5,736 bases of DNA from Oscillospiraceae bacterium (GCA_028691385.1 JAQUZL010000110.1:1-5736); one strand, 5' to 3'; counted from the stretch's first letter, positions 1 to 5,558 are shown. Notes: generated by a model not told the origin, from the sequence alone. Translations and numbers: made by a program.

Positions 1-483
1 CTCTCCGGCTCATCCGGCTGTGGAAAAACCACACTTTTACGCGTACTGTCCGGCCTGCAAACACTGGATGCAGGCACGGTGACCCGCCCAGCCATGGCGC
101 AGACGGCGCTGCTGTTTCAAGAAAACCGGCTGTTGCCGTGGCGCACGGCGGCGCAGCAGATCACAGACGCAGCGCCACGCGGCGGCAGCGCCGAAGCGTG
201 GCTGGAGCTGGTGGGACTGGCCGGAGAAGCGGACGCGAAGATCGGCACGCTGTCCGGTGGGATGCAGCGGCGGCTCGCGCTGGCACGGGCACTTGCGCTG
301 GAGCGGCCGGTTTGTCTGCTGGACGAACCATTTGCGGGAGTCGATGGCGCGCTGCGGCGGGAAATTATGCGAAAGCTGCGCACGTTGGGACGGCAAATCA
401 TTCTTTGTGCCCACGAAAATGACGTGATGGCGGATGCGGACACGGTGCTGCGGCTGAAAGGGCCGCCTCTGGTCGACATTTGA
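1..483 (+). CDS. ABC transporter ATP-binding protein, nitrate/sulfonate/taurine type (5' end missing)
   Basis: The frame is open from the first base and ends at TGA 481-483, giving 160 visible residues; the start lies left of the window. Walker A is GSSGCGKTT (residues 3-11), the Q-loop is LLFQENRLLPW (37-47), the signature is LSGGMQRR (84-91), Walker B is VCLLDEP (104-110), and the switch His is in CAHE (136-139). The Q-loop followed by R-L-L-P-W is characteristic of the SsuB/TauB/NrtD/ThiZ branch, whose ATPases energise import of small organic or inorganic anions or precursors with a membrane permease and a binding protein. Neither partner is visible; they should lie to the left. The D-loop reads AGVD where this family usually has GALD, and the protein ends about ten residues after the switch region, so it is a short version. 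Roughly 30 N-terminal residues are probably missing. The substrate cannot be told from the ATPase. Confidence 0.9.
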   Translation, partial: LSGSSGCGKTTLLRVLSGLQTLDAGTVTRPAMAQTALLFQENRLLPWRTAAQQITDAAPRGGSAEAWLELVGLAGEADAKIGTLSGGMQRRLALARALALERPVCLLDEPFAGVDGALRREIMRKLRTLGRQIILCAHENDVMADADTVLRLKGPPLVDI

Positions 484-495
484 ATCAAATCATAG

Positions 496-527
496 AAAAA
501 CGCCTTGAACGGATTCAAGGCGTTTTT
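496..527. terminator. Bidirectional intrinsic terminator between convergent genes
   Basis: A perfect 14-bp inverted repeat (AAAAACGCCTTGAA at 496-509 and its complement at 514-527) encloses a 4-base loop. The G/C-containing stem ends in a T-run on either strand, so it can stop transcription both ways. On the + strand it starts 12 bases after the ABC ATPase stop codon. On the - strand it follows directly on the U32 gene, and its right arm overlaps two bases of that gene's TAA stop (526-528). It isolates the two units from each other. Confidence 0.92.
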
Positions 528-1458
528 ACGTTTCCTCCAAGGGATAATAACACGCGCCGCTGCAGCCGCCCGAGAACAGGGAGGCGCGCAGCGCGGTGCG
601 GAAAGCTGCTTCACTGGGGCTGTCTGCGAGGATGGAAAGGGCGCGGCGCGCCGCGCGTAAATCGCGCGTCATGGCGTCCGGCGAATTGCCGCGACCGACG
701 ATTTTGAGATGGGTGATTCCGGTTGCGCGCAGCTGCCAGAGCGCGCACAGACCGCAGCCGCTGCTGCCCACACAGTCGTCGGCGCGCGCCGACGGCGCGC
801 GCGTCTGCGGCGGGGCGGCATGCTCCGACAAGAAGCCGAGCCGATAGGGGACGCGGCAAAACGGCGGCAGCGCATCGCAGTGCAGACTGCTGCAGAACGC
901 GCCGGTATAGTGGCAGCGCTCATTGAGCAAAAACGCTTCGTATTCCGCCGCGCCGCCCGCGCGGATGCAGGCGGCCATATCGGCAATCGGCATTTTTCGA
1001 TGAAAAATGCACCGGGTAACGCCAAGCGTTTGCACCAGAGACATGGAATACCGGTTATAGTCGGCGCATTCGCCGCTGAGATGAAACCGGTAGGGCTTTT
1101 TGCGCAGGTAAAGCAGCAGCGCGGGGTCTGCCACGATGAAATCGTGAAACCCAAGGCGGTCAAGATCGGCCATCTGTCGGGCGAGTAGCGGATACTGCTC
1201 CGGCAGATAATAAAGCGCGTTAAAGGTGACCCGGACAGGCCTGCGCAGCCTGCGCACCATGCCTGCAAGAATCTCCATGTCACCAAGGCTGCCGATCTGC
1301 ACCGGATAGGCCAGCACCTCTCGGCGATTTTCCGGCACGGTCACGCCGTAGCGCGCGATCCATTCCGGCGGCACATAGCCGCAGAACAGCTCGTCCGCGC
1401 CCGCTTCACACAATTGGGGATAGTCCTGCACGCTGCCAAGTCCCGCGGTCAATTTCAT
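526..1458 (-). CDS. U32-family peptidase-like protein, probable [4Fe-4S] protein (310 aa)
   Basis: The N-terminus (MKLTAGLGS, then EAGADELFCG at residues 19-27) is the U32 ('collagenase-like') opening of the first TIM-barrel strand. Later barrel pieces are VRVTFNALYYLP (75-86), FIVADPALLLYL (107-118), FHLSGEC (125-131) and GVTRCIFHRKM (146-156). The core U32 cysteine region follows: C182, C189, C194 and C201 (CHYTGAFC, then CRVPYR), then C229, C235 and C238 (SSGCGLC) and C299/C303 near the end. The C-x6-C step matches one found in UbiU. In UbiU/UbiV such cysteines hold a [4Fe-4S] cluster and serve oxygen-independent hydroxylation; TrhP and RlhA are U32 proteins for tRNA and rRNA hydroxylation. 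The substrate here is unknown and proteolysis is doubtful. The start is set at ATG 1458 because AAAGGAG lies five bases upstream; a GTG at 1473 would add five residues and overlap the upstream stop. The gene is translationally coupled to the 1470-2777 gene. Confidence 0.8.
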   Translation of the reverse strand: MKLTAGLGSVQDYPQLCEAGADELFCGYVPPEWIARYGVTVPENRREVLAYPVQIGSLGDMEILAGMVRRLRRPVRVTFNALYYLPEQYPLLARQMADLDRLGFHDFIVADPALLLYLRKKPYRFHLSGECADYNRYSMSLVQTLGVTRCIFHRKMPIADMAACIRAGGAAEYEAFLLNERCHYTGAFCSSLHCDALPPFCRVPYRLGFLSEHAAPPQTRAPSARADDCVGSSGCGLCALWQLRATGITHLKIVGRGNSPDAMTRDLRAARRALSILADSPSEAAFRTALRASLFSGGCSGACYYPLEET

Positions 1459-1463
1459 GGCGA

Positions 1464-1470
1464 CTCCTTT
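1464..1470 (-). promoter_or_regulatory. Ribosome binding site deciding the start of the 310-aa U32 gene
   Basis: The minus strand reads AAAGGAG, five bases before ATG 1458. Its first A is the last base of the upstream gene's TGA stop (1472-1470), so ribosomes finishing the first gene sit on the next start. This favours ATG 1458 over the in-frame GTG at 1473, for which the same bases would be coding. Confidence 0.75.
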
Positions 1471-2777
1471 CACAGCAAGGTCACAACCAAGCGGTCAACG
1501 CCCTGCTCGCAGTAACGGCCGAGCAGCGCTTCCTCCGACAAGATGGCGCAGTCACAGCCGAAAATGGTGTTATATTTTCCAACGGCGTGCAGATGATCGG
1601 GATAAAGTAGCGCGCAAGTGCTGCACGGCGCGCCGCAGTGGCGCGTGGGATGCTGCGCGCCGCGGTCTCCGGTCGAGAGTACGGCGGTAAGCGGACAGTA
1701 ATGCGAGGTATTCATCTGATAATAGGGCAGGTGCAGACTGTGACGCCCCGGCGGCACGGAAGTGGGATAGCCGGGCGTTTCCAGTTCAAACCGCGTGACG
1801 CCCAGCGTTCGCAGCGCCGCGCGCCAGCCAGAATGCATCAAATCGTTTCCGGCCAGCAGAGTGGCATCCATGGGTCCGGGAAGGCGCGGATCCTTGCGGC
1901 GCTTGCAAAGCAGCCGTCCCAACACCGGCTGCAAGTGCGGAAACGATTGCAGCAGCACGGCAACGCCCCAGTCGTTGACCTCCACCTCGATGCGCGCATT
2001 CTGCGCGACGCACCAGCGTTCTGCGGCTGCGAGCAGCGCGCGCGCCTGCGCGCAGAACCACTCCGGCAGAAAGGGAAGGCTGAGAGTAACGGCAAGGCCG
2101 TCTGCTTTGGCCTTGCCCAGCAGCTGCGGCAGCAGGTCGGGGCTTGGCAGCAGATGCTGGCACCACGCGCTTCCAAAATAGACGCGCGCGGCTGCCTTTT
2201 GCAGCAGCGGATGGTTTGACAGCCCATTGTCCGATGCCGCCTGCCGGATGATGGCAGCGAGCGGTTGTCGGAGAAACTGCGATGCAAGGGCGGGCGTGTC
2301 GAGCGCAAAGGCAATTTCACAGGTGAAATCCGTATGCCATGGACGGACGGCAGAAAACCATGTGCGCTTTTGCGTGGCAAAGCTTGGCGCAATCACCGCG
2401 TCGAGCTGCGCCGGGTAGCCGGTGAGCGCGGCCGCGCAGTCTGCTTCGGATTTGTGCAGCTTCAGCTGTACAAACCGGTTATATTCCAAAATGACCTGCC
2501 GCACCGTCAAAGCATAGGCCGGATCGGATACCGAAAAGACGTATTCCCGCCAATCTGGTTTTTGCAGCACCTCCCGCAGATGGTAGCGCGAGGGCGCGCA
2601 CGTTTCCGTCGGCTTTCCGCCCAAGCGGCACACATGCAGCTGCAGCGCGCCGCCCGGCAGCGCAGACGCCGCGCGCAGGACAATACCGTCCTCACCGATT
2701 TTGCAGATCCCCACGGACTGCGCGCCCAGCGTGCAGCCAAGCAGTCCCGCCGGAATATCAGAAGCCCACAGTGCCAC
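1470..2777 (-). CDS. Cysteine-rich U32-like protein, partner of the downstream U32 gene (435 aa)
   Basis: This protein of unknown function has a U32-like C-terminal half. The start is GTG 2777, preceded by AAAGGTGG; the stop TGA overlaps the ribosome binding site of the next gene. Residues 1-195 carry no motif I can name. From about 198 the barrel-like pattern VYFGSAWC, GLAVTLSLPFLP (227-238), IEVEVNDWGVAVLL (263-276) and GRLLCKRRKDPRLPG (287-301) resembles the U32-related proteins in which 'VNDWG' and 'KRxxDPR' recur. GVTRFELETPGY (326-337) is a further barrel strand. The C-terminal cysteines C361 (HYCPL), C381, C385 and C388 (C-x19-C-x3-C-x2-C), followed by C408 and C410, resemble the Fe-S ligand arrangement of UbiV (C-x12-C-x3-C plus an earlier Cys). 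I infer an iron-sulfur cluster and a possible heterodimer with the adjacent U32 protein. No signal peptide or membrane segment was seen, so it is cytoplasmic. There are 20 cysteines overall, which is typical of an oxygen-sensitive protein. Confidence 0.75.
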   Translation of the reverse strand: MALWASDIPAGLLGCTLGAQSVGICKIGEDGIVLRAASALPGGALQLHVCRLGGKPTETCAPSRYHLREVLQKPDWREYVFSVSDPAYALTVRQVILEYNRFVQLKLHKSEADCAAALTGYPAQLDAVIAPSFATQKRTWFSAVRPWHTDFTCEIAFALDTPALASQFLRQPLAAIIRQAASDNGLSNHPLLQKAAARVYFGSAWCQHLLPSPDLLPQLLGKAKADGLAVTLSLPFLPEWFCAQARALLAAAERWCVAQNARIEVEVNDWGVAVLLQSFPHLQPVLGRLLCKRRKDPRLPGPMDATLLAGNDLMHSGWRAALRTLGVTRFELETPGYPTSVPPGRHSLHLPYYQMNTSHYCPLTAVLSTGDRGAQHPTRHCGAPCSTCALLYPDHLHAVGKYNTIFGCDCAILSEEALLGRYCEQGVDRLVVTLL

Positions 2778-2784
2778 CGTGATC

Positions 2785-2792
2785 CCACCTTT
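2785..2792 (-). promoter_or_regulatory. Ribosome binding site for the GTG start at 2777
   Basis: The minus strand reads AAAGGTGG, seven bases before GTG 2777. It supports the GTG start of the 435-residue protein; no better ATG exists nearby in this frame. I saw no convincing -35/-10 pair in the 86 bases between the fusion gene's stop and this start. Transcription of the U32 pair may therefore rely on a weak promoter or on read-through of the terminator. Confidence 0.6.
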
Positions 2793-2825
2793 CTGTATGC
2801 ATCAGAGCAATGTGTTCCGATCCAC

Positions 2826-2859
2826 AAAAAATCAGCCGCCGCGTGCAAGCGGCGGCTGA
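2826..2859 (-). terminator. Intrinsic terminator of the fusion gene
   Basis: Perfect 11-bp arms (TCAGCCGCCGC at 2832-2842 and its complement at 2849-2859) enclose a 6-base loop. Read on the minus strand, the stem is followed by six T residues (2831-2826). The hairpin begins four bases after the fusion gene's TGA stop (2866-2864). It ends the fusion transcript and separates it from the U32 pair that follows on the same strand. The + strand reading has no T-run after the stem, so it acts in one direction. Confidence 0.93.
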
Positions 2860-2863
2860 ACGT

Positions 2864-5335
2864 TCAACAGATGACGTTTTTCGGTTTGCCGCCCAGAAAG
2901 GCGGCAATGTTATCAAAGACAATGGCGGCGCGTTTTTCCATGGACTGCTCCGTGGCAAAAGCGACGTGCGGCGTGAGAATGGTATGAGGCGCGCGGAGCA
3001 GCGGATGATCCGCAGCAAACGGCGGCTCGGATTCCAGAACGTCGATGCCGGCGCCGGCAATCTGTCCGCGCGTCAGTGCGTCGCCAAGCGCGTCCGAATC
3101 CACCACAGTGCCGCGGGCGCAGTTGATGAGCAGCGCGGTGGGCTTCATCAGGGACAGCTCCCGCGCGCCAATCATGTGGCGCGTTTCGGCATTTGCCGGC
3201 ACATGGAGCGACACGACGTCGCTTTGCTGCAGCAGCGTGTCAAGCGGCACAAATTCGACGCCCTCCACCTGCTTTTCTGTGCGGCTGCAGGCGAGCACGC
3301 GGCAGCCAAAGGCCTTGGCAATCGTGCCGACCTGCGCGCCGATTGCGCCATAGCCGACAATGCCAAAGGTGCGTCCGGCAAGTTCGAAGCCCACAAGGCC
3401 GGCCTTTGTGCCACCGCTGCGGGCGGCTGCGTCGCACTGGGGCAGGCTGCGCGCCAGGCAGAGCGTCATCCCAAAGACCAGATCGGCCACGGCCTCGGTG
3501 GAATAGCCTGCGCAGTTGCACACGGTGATGCCGCGCGCGCGGCATTGCTCCAGATCCACATGATCGACGCCGGTGAATGCAATGCAGAGCATTTTCAGAG
3601 CGGGGCACTGAGAAATGACGTCCCGGCCAAAGGGAATATTGGACACCACCACTATCTGGGCGTCCTTCGCGCGGGCAATCAGCGTGTCGGGATCCTCGCA
3701 GCGGTCGTCATAGCAGACCACTTCGGCACTTTCTCCAAGGGTTTCGGCGGCAAGCTGCATCAGCGTTGCTTTCGAAATGCCCAGCGGCTCCAGAACGGCC
3801 ACGCGAACCGCAGCCAGACTTTGCGCCGCTTCCACCGGCGGGAACCAGCCAAGGCCGCGGGAGAACTGGCCGAGGTACAGAATCGGCGTGCCGGGATGCT
3901 CCGATGTGGGGCATGGCCATTGCAGGGACTGCGCGGTCAGGCGCTCATAGCGGATGCCGGCATAGAGCGGCGTGACGCTGCCGATTTCATCGAGCAGCTC
4001 CGGGCAGACACGCGCGGCCTGCGCCTTGCCGAGGGTCTGCATGACGGCTGCGAGCAGCTCGGTGTCGGTCAGCGCGTCCTCTGCCGGTGCAATGGCAGGC
4101 TGGAGCAGCTGCACGCGGCGCTCCAAATTGGTGACCGTACCGGTTTGCTCGAGATAGCTGCCGCCCGGCAAAATGACGTTGGCGCGGCGCGCGGTGTCTG
4201 TCAGGTAAGCACCCTGATAGACCACAAAGCCCACGCTTTCCGGAATTTCCAACTCCGCGTCCAGCACGTAAAGGCCGCGGGTTTCCGGCGTGATACCGCC
4301 TGCGCCCGGCGTGCGGGGCAGGTGCGCGTTCCACAGCGCGTCAAACCGGCGCAGCACGCCCTCCTTGGCAGCGTCCTGCATGCCGGGCAGCTGGCCGGGC
4401 GTCATGCCCATATCGGCAGCGCCCTGGCCGTTGAAGCCCCCAGTGAGGGGCAAAATGCCACAGCCGGGCTTCCCCAGCTTGTCGGCCATGATGGCCATGT
4501 TGAGCAGCGCCTCCATGCCGTCAAAGGACGGGCAAATCACGGTGGCAGCGCCACCGGCGCAATAGGCGCGGGCAAAGGCGCGCAGCGATTCCGGTGCAGC
4601 CCCGCAAATGCGCGCAACGCGTTCGGGAGTATAGCGCTTGACCAGCTTTTGAATCGCATGGAACGCGCCGACGCTTACGGCAAAAATCTGATTTTGCATC
4701 AGTTCCTCGTCCAGCATGATCTGCATGATACAGTTTGCAAACGCAATTTCGGTGCCCAGCGTCATCTCGCAGCGCAGCGCGGCAATTTCGTTCAGCGCTG
4801 CATTCGCGCTGCCCGCTATGAGGAGCGTCGCGCCGCGCGCGACGGCGCTGCGAATCATCTGTCCCACGACCGGATGGGTTTCATCCGGGTCGCAGCCGAA
4901 TACGACAATGCGCTGCGCGTGCTCCGCCATATCGGCAAGGTCGTTGGTGGCGATGCTGCCGGCTGCGGCGGTGCAGAACAGGTTGTTCGAGCCAAGGCAG
5001 CTGCGCAGCATTTTTTGCAGCAGGTAATACGCTTCGTTTGTGCAGCGGTCGCCGGCGACGCCGGCAATGGCGTTTTCACCCAGCGCCTGCAAATACAAAA
5101 GCCCAGACGCCGCCGCGTCAAGCGCTTGGTCAAGACTGACCGGAATCATCCGGCCACCCTCTTGAATCATCGGGCTTGTGATGCGCGGGCTGGTTTTATT
5201 GAAGATCGGCAGCAGCTTGTCCGGCGCGCAGCACGGTGCGCCGTCAGCGCCCCGCACGTCGGTGACGCGGTCGTTCTCCATGGCGATGGACACGCGGCAG
5301 GCAAGACTGCAGCCGGGACAAATAGTATGTTTCAT
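2864..5335 (-). CDS. Fusion: formate dehydrogenase alpha-like molybdopterin oxidoreductase domain + D-2-hydroxyacid dehydrogenase (823 aa)
   Basis: Residues 1-500 follow the FdhA/bis-MGD pattern. They hold a short [4Fe-4S] motif C6-x2-C9-x3-C13 with C35 or C36, RITSPMI (51-57), RCTNEAYYLLQK (97-108), GCDPDETHPVVG (147-158), NGQGAADMG (302-310), LTDTARRANVILPGGSYLE (378-396) and WPCP...HPGTPILYLGQFSRGLG (473-496). The usual FdhA continuation after 'FxPVE', the C-terminal dinucleotide-binding domain, is absent. Instead a D-2-hydroxyacid dehydrogenase starts at about 511 (VRVAVLEPLGI). It has GYSTEAVADLVFGM (610-623), the Rossmann motif G661-x-G-x2-G666, and catalytic R741, E770 and H790; S684-R685 after the second strand suggests NADP(H). 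The Sec/Cys-His loop expected between NN (117-118) and GSIATND (126-132) is reduced to about seven residues, so formate oxidation is unlikely. The reading frame is continuous. The start ATG 5335 is preceded by TAGGAGG, and the gene has its own promoter and terminator. Cytoplasmic; substrate unknown. Confidence 0.88.
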   Translation of the reverse strand: MKHTICPGCSLACRVSIAMENDRVTDVRGADGAPCCAPDKLLPIFNKTSPRITSPMIQEGGRMIPVSLDQALDAAASGLLYLQALGENAIAGVAGDRCTNEAYYLLQKMLRSCLGSNNLFCTAAAGSIATNDLADMAEHAQRIVVFGCDPDETHPVVGQMIRSAVARGATLLIAGSANAALNEIAALRCEMTLGTEIAFANCIMQIMLDEELMQNQIFAVSVGAFHAIQKLVKRYTPERVARICGAAPESLRAFARAYCAGGAATVICPSFDGMEALLNMAIMADKLGKPGCGILPLTGGFNGQGAADMGMTPGQLPGMQDAAKEGVLRRFDALWNAHLPRTPGAGGITPETRGLYVLDAELEIPESVGFVVYQGAYLTDTARRANVILPGGSYLEQTGTVTNLERRVQLLQPAIAPAEDALTDTELLAAVMQTLGKAQAARVCPELLDEIGSVTPLYAGIRYERLTAQSLQWPCPTSEHPGTPILYLGQFSRGLGWFPPVEAAQSLAAVRVAVLEPLGISKATLMQLAAETLGESAEVVCYDDRCEDPDTLIARAKDAQIVVVSNIPFGRDVISQCPALKMLCIAFTGVDHVDLEQCRARGITVCNCAGYSTEAVADLVFGMTLCLARSLPQCDAAARSGGTKAGLVGFELAGRTFGIVGYGAIGAQVGTIAKAFGCRVLACSRTEKQVEGVEFVPLDTLLQQSDVVSLHVPANAETRHMIGARELSLMKPTALLINCARGTVVDSDALGDALTRGQIAGAGIDVLESEPPFAADHPLLRAPHTILTPHVAFATEQSMEKRAAIVFDNIAAFLGGKPKNVIC

Positions 5336-5342
5336 TGGTGCG

Positions 5343-5349
5343 CCTCCTA
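5343..5349 (-). promoter_or_regulatory. Ribosome binding site of the fusion gene
   Basis: The minus strand reads TAGGAGG, a near-perfect Shine-Dalgarno sequence, seven bases before ATG 5335. It fixes the start just before the first cysteines (C6, C9, C13), so no N-terminal ferredoxin-type domain or signal peptide belongs to this protein. Confidence 0.88.
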
Positions 5350-5368
5350 ATGGGGAATGATTGCGTTT

Positions 5369-5397
5369 ATCATAATACAGGGCAGCGGGAAATGCAA
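5369..5397 (-). promoter_or_regulatory. Sigma-A type promoter for the fusion gene
   Basis: On the minus strand TTGCAT (5397-5392) is separated by exactly 17 bases from TATGAT (5374-5369, five of six matches to TATAAT). The expected transcript start is near 5362, giving a leader of roughly 26 bases with the ribosome binding site inside it. The -35 box matches consensus only in its TTG. The 5432-5460 palindrome lies upstream of the -35 box, centred about 85 bases before the predicted start. Confidence 0.55.
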
Positions 5398-5409
5398 ACT
5401 ACTTTTCTA

Positions 5410-5438
5410 TTGTGCGCCTCGGGGCGGTATGATATAAT
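5410..5438 (+). promoter_or_regulatory. Extended -10 promoter for the rightward dehydrogenase gene
   Basis: TTGTGC (5410-5415) is followed after 17 bases by a perfect TATAAT (5433-5438). A TG one base upstream (5430-5431) makes an extended -10. The predicted start is near 5445, which leaves a leader of about 148 bases before ATG 5593. The -10 box lies inside the left arm of the 5432-5460 palindrome, so a protein bound there would block RNA polymerase. Confidence 0.6.
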
Positions 5439-5460
5439 AACGACAAAGTCGTTATTATAT
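5432..5460. repeat. Perfect 29-bp inverted repeat (13-3-13) over promoter start site, likely operator
   Basis: Left arm ATATAATAACGAC (5432-5444), spacer AAA, right arm the exact complement (5448-5460). The centre (5446) coincides with the predicted transcription start of the rightward promoter. Because of the symmetry, TATAAT is also present on the minus strand (5459-5454). It has no T-run and is AT-rich, so it is not a terminator. A repressor operator is the simplest reading; a transcribed hairpin is the alternative. Confidence 0.75.
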
Positions 5461-5466
5461 GCGCAT

Positions 5467-5485
5467 TTTGGCGCTCTGCGCCAAA
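5467..5485. repeat. Perfect 19-bp GC-rich inverted repeat (8-3-8)
   Basis: TTTGGCGC (5467-5474), spacer TCT, GCGCCAAA (5478-5485). Two further pairs (5463-5464 with 5488-5489) extend it across a small mismatch. It lies in the predicted leader of the rightward transcript, seven bases past the first palindrome. It could be an RNA hairpin or a second protein site; no T-run follows, so it is not an intrinsic terminator. Confidence 0.6.
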
Positions 5486-5529
5486 GCGCTTGAGATTTCA
5501 AAGCCGCGGCGCGGGGCACGCCGATGGCA

Positions 5530-5558
5530 ATTAGATCATGATGAAATCATGATCTAAT
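5530..5558. repeat. Second perfect 29-bp inverted repeat (13-3-13)
   Basis: Left arm ATTAGATCATGAT (5530-5542), spacer GAA, right arm its exact complement (5546-5558). Each arm contains the self-complementary octamer ATCATGAT (5535-5542 and 5546-5553), so the site is also a direct repeat with an 11-base period, about one helical turn. It has the same geometry as the first 29-bp repeat but an unrelated sequence. It lies 18 bases before the ribosome binding site of the rightward gene and contains two GATC sites. Confidence 0.75.

Noticed and set aside
779..803. Alternating GCGCGC tracts as a repeat element or Z-DNA-type feature
   Set aside because: They lie inside the U32 coding frame, encode an Ala/Arg/Pro-rich connector, and fit the high GC content of the whole window.
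669..1286. Overlapping frames of 160-240 codons on both strands across the U32 genes (for example 669-1286 minus, 709-1188 plus, 2265-2987 plus)
   Set aside because: They are low-complexity Arg/Ala-rich shadows without ribosome binding sites or recognisable motifs; the U32-like proteins explain the region.
1459..1473. GTG at 1473 as the start of the 310-residue U32 gene
   Set aside because: It would have no ribosome binding site of its own, whereas ATG 1458 has AAAGGAG at good spacing and opens with the typical U32 N-terminus.
2810..5350. An 846-codon open frame on the + strand, antisense to the fusion gene
   Set aside because: Its translation is rich in Arg, His, Ala and Gly with no family motifs, and it mirrors a minus-strand gene with clear motifs, ribosome binding site, promoter and terminator. 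Long antisense frames are expected in GC-rich DNA.
5432..5460. The AT-rich palindrome as an intrinsic terminator
   Set aside because: The stem is AT-rich, no T-run follows on either strand, and it lies between divergent starts, where no transcript needs to end.
5459..5557. A possible 32-codon leader peptide starting in the first palindrome and ending in the last
   Set aside because: No Shine-Dalgarno sequence precedes the ATG, the start is buried in the palindrome arm, and the product shows no run of a regulatory amino acid.
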